Positions 35,300-43,946 of a stretch of DNA of 64,000 nt are shown here, one piece after another. Every line of letters starts with the position of its first letter. Within the stretch, counting starts at the first letter, position 1. The stretch is from Aquisphaera giovannonii (lineage in GTDB: Bacteria; Planctomycetota; Planctomycetia; Isosphaerales; Isosphaeraceae). The DNA lies in the NCBI RefSeq assembly GCF_008087625.1, contig NZ_CP042997.1, positions 6,882,001 to 6,946,000 of the forward strand. The letters are read 5' to 3'. The position numbers and the translations under genes are program-made. A model generated the notes under the pieces. It was given only the letters and a program-made list of their open reading frames with translations, ran no database searches and was not told the origin of the DNA.

Positions 35300-36587
35300 C
35301 GACGTCGAACTGCGCCTCCTCCGTCGAGCCGGCGAGGGCCGTGGTGGACGACTTGCCCGCCGCCACGCACTGGGAGACCTGATCGAAGTAGCCGGTCCCC
35401 ACGAACCGCTGGTGCTTCACGGCGCGGTAGCCGGACTGGTCCTCGCGCGCGAATTCCTGCTGCTGGATCCTCGCGTAGGCGGCCATGCCCGCGTCCCGGT
35501 AGGCGCCGGCGAGCTCGAACATCGAGAGGTTGAGCACGTGGAAGCCGGCGAGCGTGATGAACTGGAACCGGTATCCCATCGCGCCGAGCTCGCGCTGGAA
35601 CCCGGCGATGGCCGCGTCGTCGAGCTTGGCCTTCCAGTTGAAGGACGGGGAGCAGTTGTAGGCCAGGAGCTTGCCCGGGAACTCGTCGTGGATGGCCTCG
35701 GCGAACCGGCGGGCCTCCGCGAGGTTCGGCTCCGAGGTCTCGCACCAGAGCACGTCCGCGTAGGGGGCGTAGGAGAGCCCGCGGCGGATCGCGGCGCGGA
35801 GGCCGCCCTCCTGGACGAAGAAGCCCTCGGGGGTCCGTTCGCCGTTGAGGAAGGGCCGGTCCCGCGGGTCCACGTCGCTGGTCAGGAGGTGCGCGGAGAG
35901 GGCGTCGGTCCGGGCCACCAGGACGGTCGGGACGTCGAGGACGTCCTGCGCGAGCCTCGCGGAGTTGAGGGCCCGGAGGAACTGCGAGGTGGGCACGAGG
36001 ACCTTGCCGCCCATGTGGCCGCACTTCTTCTCGCTGGCGAGCTGGTCCTCGAAGTGGACGCCCGCGGCGCCGGCCTCGATCATCGCCTTCATGATCTCGA
36101 AGGCGTTGAGCGGGCCGCCGAACCCGGCCTCGGCGTCGGCGACGATGGGCGCGAAGTAGTCGACCTCGTCGCGGCCCTCGGCGTGCTGGATCTGGTCGGC
36201 CCGGCGGAAGGCGTTGTTGATCGCCCGGGCGAGGGCCGGCGCGCTGTTGCAGGGATAGAGGCTCTGATCGGGGTACATCTGGCCGGCGAGGTTGGCGTCC
36301 GCGGCGACCTGCCAGCCGCTCAGGTAGATCGCCTTCAGGCCGGCCTCCACCATCTGGACGGCCTGGTTCCCCGTCACGGCGCCGAGGGCGGGGACGAAGG
36401 CCTCGGTGTGGAGCAGCTGCCAGAGCTTCTCCGCCCCGCGCCGGGCCAGCGTGCATTCGATGTGGACCGAGCCGCGGAGCCGCACGACGTCCGCGGCATC
36501 GTAGTCGCGCCGGATCCCCTGCCAGCGGGGATCGGAAGCCCATCGCTCGCGGAGCTCGGCGGCGGAGGGCGGTCGGTAGAATTCCAT
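35286..36587 (-). CDS. aceA: Isocitrate lyase
   Basis: Glyoxylate shunt enzyme that splits isocitrate into glyoxylate and succinate. The 433-residue protein has the catalytic KKCGH motif with Cys189, followed by MGGKVLVPT; the [22 protein letters not shown] start; [39 protein letters not shown]; and [12 protein letters not shown] near the middle. It keeps the length of the bacterial aceA type. It follows aceB by 23 bases on the minus strand. The start at 36587 has GGGAG nine bases upstream. The 3' end overlaps glcF, so the two glyoxylate operons converge. Confidence 0.97.
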   Translation of the reverse strand: MEFYRPPSAAELRERWASDPRWQGIRRDYDAADVVRLRGSVHIECTLARRGAEKLWQLLHTEAFVPALGAVTGNQAVQMVEAGLKAIYLSGWQVAADANLAGQMYPDQSLYPCNSAPALARAINNAFRRADQIQHAEGRDEVDYFAPIVADAEAGFGGPLNAFEIMKAMIEAGAAGVHFEDQLASEKKCGHMGGKVLVPTSQFLRALNSARLAQDVLDVPTVLVARTDALSAHLLTSDVDPRDRPFLNGERTPEGFFVQEGGLRAAIRRGLSYAPYADVLWCETSEPNLAEARRFAEAIHDEFPGKLLAYNCSPSFNWKAKLDDAAIAGFQRELGAMGYRFQFITLAGFHVLNLSMFELAGAYRDAGMAAYARIQQQEFAREDQSGYRAVKHQRFVGTGYFDQVSQCVAAGKSSTTALAGSTEEAQFDVVTAH

Positions 36588-36610
36588 GGCGGTCACTCCC
36601 GGACGGGGCG

Positions 36611-38221
36611 TCATTCCAGGTACTTGTACGCGGGCAGGGTCAGGAACTCGACGAGCGTGGGGCTCGTGGTGACCTCGTCGAAGATCTCCCGCGCGATCGG
36701 GAACTTGCCCGAGTCGTAGGCCTCCGGCCCGAGGTCCGCGCGGATCTTGGCGAGCTCCTCGTCCATGAACTGTCGGAACAGCTCGACGGTGATCTTGCGG
36801 CCGTCGTCGAGCTTCCCCGCGGGGTGTCGGATCCATTGCCAGATCTGGGTGCGCGAGATCTCGCAGGTGGCGGCGTCCTCCATCAGGTTGAAGATGGGGA
36901 CGCAGCCGCTGCCGCGCAGCCAGCTCTCCAGGTAGCGGATCCCGACGTTGATGTTGATGCGGAGGCCGGCCTCGGTGATCGGGCCGGCCGGCACGGCCAG
37001 CAGGTCGGCCGCCGTGACGTTCACGTCGTCGCGGAGCCGGCCGAGCTGATTGGGGCCGGGCATCCGCTCGTCGAAGACCTCCAGGGCGACCGGCACGAGG
37101 CCCGGATGGGCCACCCACGTGCCGTCGTGGCCGTCGGTCGCCTCGCGGACCTTGTCGTCGCGGACCCTCCGGAGCGCGTCCTCGTTCGCCGCGGGGTCGC
37201 CCTTGATGGGTATCTGCGCCGCCATCCCGCCCATGGCGAAGGCCCCGCGGCGGTGGCAGGTCCGGATCGTCAGCAGGGAGTACGACCTCAGGAAGTGGGT
37301 CGTCATGGTGACCAGCGAGCGGTCCGGCAGGACGAACTCGGGCCGGTTGCGGAACTTCTTGATGAAGCTGAAGATGTAGTCCCAGCGCCCGCAGTTCAGC
37401 CCGACGATGTGGTCGCGGAGCTCGTAGAGGATCTCGTCCATCTCGAACGCCGCGAGGATGGTCTCGACCAGGACGGTCGCCCTGGCGGTGCCCACCGGCA
37501 GGCCCAGCGCCTGCTCGGCCCGGGTGAAGACGTCGTTCCAGAGCCGGGCCTCGAGGTGGCCCTCCAGCTTGGGCAGGTAGTAGTAGGGGCCGCTCCCCTT
37601 CGCCTTCAGGACGGCGGCGTTGTGGAAGAGGTAGAGGGCGAAGTCGAAGATCGAGCCCGAGGCCGGCCGGCCGTCCACCAGGACGTGGGCCTCGTCGAGG
37701 TGCCAGCCCCGCGGGCGGACCATCAGGATGGCCGGGTTCGATCGGACGCGGTACTTCTTCCCCTCCGGGCTGTCGTAGGCGATGTCGCCTCGGTTGGCGT
37801 CGCGGACGTTGATCTGGCCCTCGATCGTCCCGCCCCACGTGGGTGAATGGGCGTCCTCGAAATCCGCCATGAAGACGCGGGCCCCCGAATTGAGGGCGTT
37901 GATGACCATCTTCCGGTCCACCGGCCCGGTGATCTCCACGCGGCGGTCGAGCAGGTCGTCCGGGATCGGGGCGACCTTCCAGTCGGACTCGCGGATCGGG
38001 CGGGTCTCCTCCAGGAAGTCGGGATTCCACCCGGAGTCCAGGCGTGCCTGCACCTCGGCCCGCCGGGCCAGCAGCTCGCGGCGACGGCCGTCGAATTCCC
38101 GCTGCAGCGCGGCGACCAGCCCCAGGGCCTCCGGGGTGAGGATCTCCTCGTAGCCGGGCCGCATCGGCCCCCGGATTTCCACGCCGGCGACCGCCGGCGA
38201 CACGGACTCGGATGCTGGCAT
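36611..38221 (-). CDS. aceB: Malate synthase A
   Basis: Glyoxylate shunt enzyme that joins glyoxylate and acetyl-CoA to make malate. The 536-residue protein is of the A type (about 530 residues, without the extra domain of type G). Family blocks include [87 protein letters not shown] and [17 protein letters not shown]. The start at 38221 has GGAGGG nine bases upstream. It heads the aceB-aceA operon. A LysR-type gene diverges from it and a LysR-box palindrome lies between. Confidence 0.97.
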   Translation of the reverse strand: MPASESVSPAVAGVEIRGPMRPGYEEILTPEALGLVAALQREFDGRRRELLARRAEVQARLDSGWNPDFLEETRPIRESDWKVAPIPDDLLDRRVEITGPVDRKMVINALNSGARVFMADFEDAHSPTWGGTIEGQINVRDANRGDIAYDSPEGKKYRVRSNPAILMVRPRGWHLDEAHVLVDGRPASGSIFDFALYLFHNAAVLKAKGSGPYYYLPKLEGHLEARLWNDVFTRAEQALGLPVGTARATVLVETILAAFEMDEILYELRDHIVGLNCGRWDYIFSFIKKFRNRPEFVLPDRSLVTMTTHFLRSYSLLTIRTCHRRGAFAMGGMAAQIPIKGDPAANEDALRRVRDDKVREATDGHDGTWVAHPGLVPVALEVFDERMPGPNQLGRLRDDVNVTAADLLAVPAGPITEAGLRININVGIRYLESWLRGSGCVPIFNLMEDAATCEISRTQIWQWIRHPAGKLDDGRKITVELFRQFMDEELAKIRADLGPEAYDSGKFPIAREIFDEVTTSPTLVEFLTLPAYKYLE

Positions 38222-38261
38222 CGTCGTGCCCTCCGCATGGGGAAAGGGTGGGCGAAACTGG

Positions 38262-38267
38262 AGTCTA
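38262..38267 (-). promoter_or_regulatory. Possible -10 element of aceBA
   Basis: TAGACT on the minus strand would start transcription near 38255, about 34 bases before aceB. No good -35 accompanies it, which is common at activator-dependent LysR targets. The palindrome at 38302-38318 would be centred near -55. Confidence 0.35.
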
Positions 38268-38301
38268 GGGACGCCGGGTCGCTCGGAACAGTCCGATCCA
38301 T

Positions 38302-38318
38302 TCAATACAGACTATTGA
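38302..38318. promoter_or_regulatory. LysR-type operator between aceBA and its divergent regulator
   Basis: A perfect inverted repeat TCAAT-N7-ATTGA fits the T-N11-A core of LysR boxes. It sits inside a longer near-palindrome at 38298-38326 with outer arms CCATT and AATGG, and within it ATTCAAT also occurs as a direct repeat. The region is strikingly AT-rich compared with the flanks. It overlaps the predicted promoter of the regulator, which suggests activation of aceBA and self-repression. Confidence 0.65.
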
Positions 38319-38342
38319 TTCAATGGTGGTGGCGGGTATCAT
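38315..38342 (+). promoter_or_regulatory. Predicted promoter of the divergent LysR gene
   Basis: TTGATT (38315-38320) and TATCAT (38337-38342) are 16 bases apart. The -35 overlaps the operator palindrome, a layout typical for self-repressed LysR genes. Confidence 0.5.
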
Positions 38343-38401
38343 TGGGCCGACCAATACTCGGCGATGGATGGCCCGGGCCCCCGGGCCGGGAGGCGTCCGC
38401 C

Positions 38402-39376
38402 GTGCGAAAGCCCAGCCCGCCGCAGGACGGCCAGGGGAACCGGCTCCGAAAGCTCCGCAGCTTCTGCTACGCCGCCCAGTCCGGCAGCATCTCGCGGGCG
38501 GCGGAGCAGGCGGGCCTGAGCCAGCCCTCGGTCTCCCTCCAGATCCAGTCCCTCGAGGTCGAGTTCCACGCCCGGCTGTTCCAGCGCCGGGGGCCGAAGA
38601 TCGAGCTCACGCCCGAGGGGCAGGCGCTCTACCGGCTGGCCCGGCCCCTGGTCGAGTCCCTGGACTCGCTGCCGGCCACCTTCCACGCCAACCGTCACGG
38701 CCTGGAGGCGGGCCGGCTCACCATCGCCGCGGGCGAGTCCACGATTCTGTACATCCTCCCGGGCGCGATCAAGGACTACGCCGCCGCCCACCCGGGAATC
38801 GAGCTGAAGCTCCTCAACGTCTCCGGGCGCGACGGGCTGAAACTCCTCCGCAACGACTCCGCGGACCTCGCGGTCGGCTCGATGATCGAGGTCCCGGAGG
38901 ACATCTCCTACACGCCGGCATTCCGCTACGACCCGATGCTCATCGCCGCCCGGGATCACCCGCTGGCCCTCCGGCCCCGGGTCACCATCAAGGACGTGGC
39001 CCGCTACCCGCTCATCCTCCCCCCGCAGCACCTGACCACCTGGCGCGTCGTCGATTACGTCTTCCACAAATACGGGCTCAGCTACCGCGTCGCCCTGGAG
39101 GCGGGCGGCTGGGAGGTGATCAAGCGCTACGTGGCGATCGGCCTGGGCATCTCCGTCGTGACGAGCCTCTGCCTGGACGGGACCGAGGACCTGGCCGCGA
39201 TCCCCTTCCACCGCTATTTCCCCCAGCGGACCTACGGCGTCGTGCAGCGGAAGGGGCGCATCCCGTCCCCGCAGGCGACCCGGTTCATCGAGGCCCTCAC
39301 CGCCCGGGCGAAGGACCAGGCGGCGTCCCGCGGGCGGAGGCGCCCGGCAAGTCCGGGGCGTCCCGGGCAGTCCTGA
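38402..39376 (+). CDS. LysR family transcriptional regulator, divergent from aceBA
   Basis: This 324-residue regulator has the LysR helix-turn-helix at residues 10-70 (LRSFCYAAQSGSISRAAEQAGLSQPSVSLQIQSLE) and a two-part effector domain after it. The effector half (YPLILPPQHLTTWRVVDYVF, VIKRYVAIGLGISVVTSLC) resembles the CysB-like branch by eye. The start is GTG at 38402 with GGGAGG ten bases upstream. Its position divergent from aceBA with a palindrome in between suggests control of the glyoxylate shunt; the inducer could be glyoxylate, glycolate or another C2 acid, which is inference. The C-terminal tail is Arg/Pro-rich. Confidence 0.9.
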   Translation: MRKPSPPQDGQGNRLRKLRSFCYAAQSGSISRAAEQAGLSQPSVSLQIQSLEVEFHARLFQRRGPKIELTPEGQALYRLARPLVESLDSLPATFHANRHGLEAGRLTIAAGESTILYILPGAIKDYAAAHPGIELKLLNVSGRDGLKLLRNDSADLAVGSMIEVPEDISYTPAFRYDPMLIAARDHPLALRPRVTIKDVARYPLILPPQHLTTWRVVDYVFHKYGLSYRVALEAGGWEVIKRYVAIGLGISVVTSLCLDGTEDLAAIPFHRYFPQRTYGVVQRKGRIPSPQATRFIEALTARAKDQAASRGRRRPASPGRPGQS

Positions 39377-39419
39377 CGGCCGGCCCGGACGCGGCCGATC
39401 GCCCCGCGGGATCGCCCGG

Positions 39420-39449
39420 CTGTCACGCGGCGAGCCACGCCCCTATAAT
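39420..39449 (+). promoter_or_regulatory. Predicted promoter of gpsA
   Basis: CTGTCA (39420-39425) and a perfect TATAAT (39444-39449) are 18 bases apart. The leader to gpsA would be about 57 bases. Confidence 0.65.
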
Positions 39450-39512
39450 GGCACCTTCTCCGGGGGCGAGCTTCGCCGGCTCCGGGCCGATCGACATGGT
39501 GAATTCGGAAAC

Positions 39513-40511
39513 ATGAAACGGGTTGCTATCCTTGGCGCGGGCGGCATGGGGACGGCGCTCGCCTTGCTCTTCCGCCCCGCCGTCCCGGAAGTCGTGCTCT
39601 GGTCGCGGTCGGACGAGCACGCCTCGGCGATGTCGGAGTCTCGCGTCAACGCCCGCCACCTGCCCGGCATCGCGATCCCCCCTGGCATCCACATCACCTC
39701 GGACCTACCGGAGGCCCTCCCCGGTGCCGACCTCGTCGTCGCGGCGGTGCCGACCGCCTACCTCCGGTCGGTGATGCAGCGGGCCTGTGGCCACCTCGCC
39801 GCCGACGTCCCCTTCCTGAGCGTGGTGAAGGGCATCGAGAACGCGACCTTCGAGCGCCCCTCTCAGATCATCGTCGAGGCCGCCGGGGAGCGTCCCGTCG
39901 CGGTGCTCAGCGGGCCCAGCCACGCCGAGGAGATCGCCCGGGGGCTCCCCGCCTCGGTGGTCGTCGCCGGCCGTTCCGCGGCGCTCAACCAGCTCGTCCA
40001 GGAGACGCTCAGCCACGAGGCCTTCCGCGTCTACACGAACCCCGACGCGGTGGGGGTGGAGCTCGCCGGGGCGCTCAAGAACATCCTGGGGCTCGCGGCG
40101 GGCATCTGCGACGGCCTGGGATTCGGCGACAACGCCAAGGCGGCCATGATCACCCGCGGGCTCGTCGAGATCCGGCGCCTCGGCGTGGCGATGGGCGGGC
40201 AGGCCGCCACCTTCCACGGGCTCGCGGGCTTCGGCGACCTCGTGACCACCTGCTACAGCCCCTTCGGCCGCAACCGCTCGGTGGGGGAGCGGGTCGGCCG
40301 CGGCGAGCCCCTGGAAGACATCCTCGCCGGGATGGTGAACGTCGCCGAGGGCGTCCCGACCACCCGGAGCGTCCACGCCCTCGCGAGCAAGATCGGCGTC
40401 GAGATGCCGATCACCGCCGAGCTCCATGCGGTGCTCTTCGAGGGCAAGGCCCCCCGCGAGGCCGTCTACGACCTGATGGTCCGCCTGCCGAAAGGGGAAT
40501 GGGATTCATGA
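39513..40511 (+). CDS. gpsA: Glycerol-3-phosphate dehydrogenase [NAD(P)+]
   Basis: Makes sn-glycerol 3-phosphate from dihydroxyacetone phosphate for phospholipid synthesis. The 332-residue cytoplasmic protein has the Rossmann motif VAILGAGGMGTALALL, SVVKGIENATFERPSQII, the VLSGPSHAEEIARGLP block, and the catalytic Lys in VGVELAGALKNILGLAAGI; NAKAAMITRGLVEIRRLG and FHGLAGFGDLVTTC are also conserved. It starts 57 bases after a good promoter and overlaps the next gene by ATGA, so it heads a short operon with a DUF1802 gene and possibly the rhomboid. Confidence 0.97.
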   Translation: MKRVAILGAGGMGTALALLFRPAVPEVVLWSRSDEHASAMSESRVNARHLPGIAIPPGIHITSDLPEALPGADLVVAAVPTAYLRSVMQRACGHLAADVPFLSVVKGIENATFERPSQIIVEAAGERPVAVLSGPSHAEEIARGLPASVVVAGRSAALNQLVQETLSHEAFRVYTNPDAVGVELAGALKNILGLAAGICDGLGFGDNAKAAMITRGLVEIRRLGVAMGGQAATFHGLAGFGDLVTTCYSPFGRNRSVGERVGRGEPLEDILAGMVNVAEGVPTTRSVHALASKIGVEMPITAELHAVLFEGKAPREAVYDLMVRLPKGEWDS

Positions 40512-41089
40512 GCGAGCTCCCCCCCGCCTGCGCGATCGCCTTCAAGGAGTGGGACGGCGTCTGCCGCGCGCTGCTGGAGGGCCGCCAATCCCTGCTGGTC
40601 CGCAAGGGCGGCATCGAGGAGGAGGGCGGCGTCTTCCGCCCCGAGCATCCGGCGTTCTGGCTCTACCCGACCCGCGTCCATCAGGCGGAGCAGGGGCTGC
40701 GCGAGTCCTGGGGACTCCCCTCCGGACCCGTCGACCCCGCGCATCCCATCGAGCTACGGGGCCTCGCGCACGTGGATCGGATCGCCCGGGTGAGCGAGAC
40801 GCAGCACCTGGCCGCGCTGATGCCCTATCACGTCTGGACCGAGGAGACGATCCTGAAACGCTATCGCTACCGGGAGCCCGGCCTCTGGGTGCTCGCGGTC
40901 CGCGTGTACCGCCGCGAGCCCGCCGTCACGCTGATCCCGACGCCCGAACAGCTCGGCTGCAAGTCGTGGGTCGGCCTGGAGGCCCCCCTCGAGACGGCGG
41001 GGGCGTCGCCGGTCGTCGGGGACGTCGAGTGGAAGGATCGGCTGGATTCGCTCTCGACGCTGCTCCCGTGGGAGGACCAGCCCGCCTGA
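40508..41089 (+). CDS. DUF1802 family protein
   Basis: This 193-residue protein matches the DUF1802 pattern: a start with AFKEWDGVCRALLEGRQSLLVRKGGIEEEGG, then F-R-P-E-H-P-x-F-W-L-Y-P-T-R-V-H-Q, and a later part with LMPYHVWTEETILKRYRYREPGLWVLAVRVYR. The family has no assigned function; the first part looks like a nucleotide or nucleic-acid binding fold. The ATG at 40508 overlaps the gpsA stop; ATG at 40499 in the same frame is less likely. It is followed 71 bases later by the rhomboid gene. Confidence 0.85.
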   Translation: MSELPPACAIAFKEWDGVCRALLEGRQSLLVRKGGIEEEGGVFRPEHPAFWLYPTRVHQAEQGLRESWGLPSGPVDPAHPIELRGLAHVDRIARVSETQHLAALMPYHVWTEETILKRYRYREPGLWVLAVRVYRREPAVTLIPTPEQLGCKSWVGLEAPLETAGASPVVGDVEWKDRLDSLSTLLPWEDQPA

Positions 41090-41160
41090 ACCGGGAGGAG
41101 TCGCCAGCCGCCGCCCGCCTTTGCGACGCCCCGCGAACGACCGATCCAACGAGTGCACGC

Positions 41161-42411
41161 ATGACCGCCCGCTCCCTGCTCCGCGAAATCCGCCAGTTCC
41201 CCGCCACGGTGCTCTTCTCGCTGGCCTGGGTCGTCGTCTTCGCCGCGATGGCCGTCCTCTGGCGACAGGGGGGACCGGCCGACGACTGGTGGGGCCTGCT
41301 CATCCGGGGCGTCGGGAACGGCCACCGCTTCGGCGCGCTCACGCTCGCCGACATCCGGCACGGGCAGGTCTGGCGGCTGGTGACGTGCAACTTCGTCCAC
41401 TTCAGCCTGCTGCACCTGGGGGTGAACCTCTTCGCGTTCTACCTCCTCGGGTCGCTCGTGGAGTCGTGGTACGGCTCGTCCCTGTTCACCGCGATCTACC
41501 TGATCTCGGGGAGCCTCGGGAATCTGCTGGCCATGCTCGTGAGGCTCGGCATGGGGAGCAACCCCCTCAACCAGTCCGGGGGCGGCTCGGTCGTGATCAT
41601 GGCCCTGATCGGCCTCTGCGCGATGGTCGGCTGGCGGTCGCGGACGCCGATGGGCAGCGACCTCGGCTGGCAGATGGCCAAGGCGGTGGTCATGACGGGC
41701 CTGCTCGGGGTGGCCTTCTCACGGTACATCGACAACCTCGGACACCTGGGCGGGCTGCTGGTCGGGCTCCCGATCGGCGCGCTCCATCCTCGGTTGCTGA
41801 AGCGGTATGGCCGGCCGCTGTCGTGGTTCCTCGGCCAGGTCGCCGCGGCCGTCATCGTCGCGAGCGGGGCCGCGCAGTGGGCGGCCGAGTTCCGGCATGG
41901 CACCTCGCAGAACGCCTCGCGCGACGAGACCCTTCGCCGTGCCCTCGACGAGACCAACATGACGATGCGCGTCCTGTCGCTGCTGGGCGAGCGGCCCGAG
42001 GACCGGAAGGACGCCGCCCGCGCGTTCGAATCGGCCGGGGCGATCCTCGAGGCCGCCGGCGGCCGGGTGGCGTTCCGTCGCGGCGCCGGCCTGGCGCTCC
42101 AGGCATCCAGGCGGAGGCTGACCGATGCCGAGGAGGCGGAGCTCGATCGCTGCCTCGGCTCGCTCTCGAGGCTCGTGCTCGTCACGTTCGCGAGGGTCTT
42201 CGAGCTGGGCCCAGACCCCGCCGGGGTCGACCGCCTGAAGGCGATCGCCGCCGTCGCGGAGACACGGCCGCTGACGGACGCCGAGCGTGAGGAATACCGC
42301 CGCGAGCTCGCCATCCAGAAGCGCTTCGTGAGCCGAGAGCTGGCCGAACGCGTCCGCCGGTACTGGCGGCAAGAAGAGGAGGAGGCTCGGAAGCGGGCGC
42401 GTCTTCATTGA
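41161..42411 (+). CDS. Rhomboid family intramembrane serine protease with C-terminal extension
   Basis: This 416-residue protein has six or seven membrane helices in residues 15-250 and a soluble helical C-terminal region. Rhomboid traits are the RLVTCNFVHFSLLHLGVNLFAFYLLG block, which holds the conserved WR/His segment, the catalytic Ser143 in QSGGGSVVIMALIG and His195 in NLGHLGGLLVGLPIGALHP. The residue after Ser is Val instead of the usual Gly/Ala, a mild departure. The C-terminal 170 residues (from about 245) are charged, helical and without known domains; they end QEEEEARKRARLH. Such tails may bind substrates or partners. Substrate is unknown. Confidence 0.88.
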   Translation: MTARSLLREIRQFPATVLFSLAWVVVFAAMAVLWRQGGPADDWWGLLIRGVGNGHRFGALTLADIRHGQVWRLVTCNFVHFSLLHLGVNLFAFYLLGSLVESWYGSSLFTAIYLISGSLGNLLAMLVRLGMGSNPLNQSGGGSVVIMALIGLCAMVGWRSRTPMGSDLGWQMAKAVVMTGLLGVAFSRYIDNLGHLGGLLVGLPIGALHPRLLKRYGRPLSWFLGQVAAAVIVASGAAQWAAEFRHGTSQNASRDETLRRALDETNMTMRVLSLLGERPEDRKDAARAFESAGAILEAAGGRVAFRRGAGLALQASRRRLTDAEEAELDRCLGSLSRLVLVTFARVFELGPDPAGVDRLKAIAAVAETRPLTDAEREEYRRELAIQKRFVSRELAERVRRYWRQEEEEARKRARLH

Positions 42412-42519
42412 TCGGGAGGAGATGAGACCCGCCGGGACGCCCCTCCGCTCCGGACCCCTCGCCATTGGGCCGCCGACGCCGCCCCGGGCGAGGCCGACCC
42501 CCTCGGCCGGTCCCGCCCG

Positions 42520-43155
42520 TCAATCTGCCGGGCCGCAGCTCAGCCGGATCCCGCGCCGGTGGCCCGGGCGGAATCCGCCGGCTTGCAGGGCGGAGACGAA
42601 GTCCGCCATCGAACGGATCGGCGTCGAGAACTCCGTGAAGTAGCAGCCGACGACGTCAATTTCATGGGCGTCGCTGGAGCCCGTCGCCCTCATGGGCGTG
42701 CGCCCGATCAGTCGCTCCGCGAGGGACCTAGTCTCGTCGGTCACGTTGTTGCTGACCAGCTCGATCGCGTCGAACGCCGGGCCGTTCTCCGCGACGATCG
42801 CGTCGAAGGGCTGGCCCCAGCGGAAGGGATGGGCCGCGACGATCGCCGCCTTGTGGCCCCGCACGACCTTGAGCAGGTCGGCGACCCGGATGCCGGGCTC
42901 CACGTCGGCCAGCGACGGGAGGCCGTAGACCAGGAAGTGCCCCTCGCGCGCGGAGATCTCGGCGCCGGAGAAGACTCGCAGGTCGCCCGCACGCGAGGCC
43001 AGGTCGGCGAGCTCGTCGGGCGCCCACTGGTGGTCGTGCTCGGTGATGACGACGCCTTGCAGGCCGACCCGCGGTGCCCGTTCGATCAGCTCCAGGGGGT
43101 CGATGACGCTGTCCGGCGAATGCCGGCTCGTGTGCAGGTGGTGGTCGAATCTCAT
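42520..43155 (-). CDS. PHP domain metal-dependent phosphoesterase
   Basis: This 211-residue protein is a stand-alone PHP domain. Metal-binding motifs can be seen: FDHHLHTSRHSPDS at the start, VVITEHDHQWAPDE, FSGAEISAREGHFLVYGL, AAHPFRWGQ and the final GSSDAHEIDVVGCYFTEF. PHP domains hydrolyse phosphate esters such as nucleotides, histidinol phosphate or nucleic acids; the substrate is not clear. The ATG at 43155 overlaps the stop of the upstream phosphoesterase gene by ATGA, so the two are co-translated and may act in sequence. Confidence 0.9.
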   Translation of the reverse strand: MRFDHHLHTSRHSPDSVIDPLELIERAPRVGLQGVVITEHDHQWAPDELADLASRAGDLRVFSGAEISAREGHFLVYGLPSLADVEPGIRVADLLKVVRGHKAAIVAAHPFRWGQPFDAIVAENGPAFDAIELVSNNVTDETRSLAERLIGRTPMRATGSSDAHEIDVVGCYFTEFSTPIRSMADFVSALQAGGFRPGHRRGIRLSCGPAD

Positions 43156-43919
43156 GACGGGGGGCAGCTCGCTCCGGCGTTGCGGCGGAGGGCCCCGGCC
43201 GGGGCGGCCGCCGGCGGGTCCTGTTCGCGCGGGATCACGTGGAAGGTCGCGCCGTCCGGGGCGATCCGCAGGTAGCTCGTCCCGCGCTGCCACCCGCCGA
43301 GCACCACCATGCGAGGGTGGGCCGCGGCGTCGTCCACGGGGCGGTGGACGTGGCCCAGGATGACGATGTCCGCCCGGTCGCCCTGCGCGTCCGCGTAGCG
43401 GCGGAAGACGGCCAGGTGCCGGTCCTCGTCCTTCAGGAGATCATTCTGGTTCTTCCGATCCAGGAGGCGGTCGAGCGAGCGCGCGATCGGGGCGGGGACC
43501 TTGCCGAATGCCCGGAAGAACTGGCGGGTCTCCATGAGGGCCTTCCATTTCTTCCGGGCCCCCAGCAGGTGCCCGTGCACCATGTGGATCCGATGCCCGT
43601 GCACCGTCACCTCGTGCGGCTCGGACACCATCGTGGCCCCGAGGTTCGCCTCGTAGAAGGGGCCCATCCACAGGTCGTGGTTGCCGGGCATGACGAACAG
43701 CGTGCCCCCCGCGGCCCGGAAGTCCGCCAGGGCGACCAGGCCCTGGCCGCGGACGATCTCGTGCTCCTGGTACCGCGTGCTCATCCAGAAATCGCAGAGG
43801 TCGCCGACGATCCAGAGGACGTCGTCGCGGCCGAGCGTGCGCACCCAGGCCGCGAACCGCGAGCCGCGGTCCGGATGGTCGGGTCGGAGGTGGACGTCGC
43901 TGGCGAAGTAGACGGCCAA
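43152..43919 (-). CDS. Metallophosphoesterase, UDP-2,3-diacylglucosamine diphosphatase-like (LpxH-like)
   Basis: This 255-residue protein is a calcineurin-like phosphoesterase. The metal motifs are in order: FASDVHL, IVGDLCDFW, VMPGNHDLWMG, IHMVHGHLL and ILGHVHRPVDD. The W and D residues around GDLCDFW and the length match LpxH, which cleaves UDP-diacylglucosamine in lipid A synthesis. Planctomycetes often keep lipid A genes, so this is plausible, but a related phosphatase without this substrate cannot be ruled out. It precedes the PHP gene with an ATGA overlap and lies 27 bases after the MBL hydrolase gene on the same strand. Confidence 0.85.
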   Translation of the reverse strand: MAVYFASDVHLRPDHPDRGSRFAAWVRTLGRDDVLWIVGDLCDFWMSTRYQEHEIVRGQGLVALADFRAAGGTLFVMPGNHDLWMGPFYEANLGATMVSEPHEVTVHGHRIHMVHGHLLGARKKWKALMETRQFFRAFGKVPAPIARSLDRLLDRKNQNDLLKDEDRHLAVFRRYADAQGDRADIVILGHVHRPVDDAAAHPRMVVLGGWQRGTSYLRIAPDGATFHVIPREQDPPAAAPAGALRRNAGASCPPS

Positions 43920-43946
43920 GGTGGTCGAGTCCCGGCAGGGGGTTGT

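Noticed and set aside
42492-42508. Small hairpin GGCCGA-N5-TCGGCC between the rhomboid and PHP genes as a terminator
   Set aside because: The arms are only six bases and such repeats arise often by chance in sequence this GC-rich.
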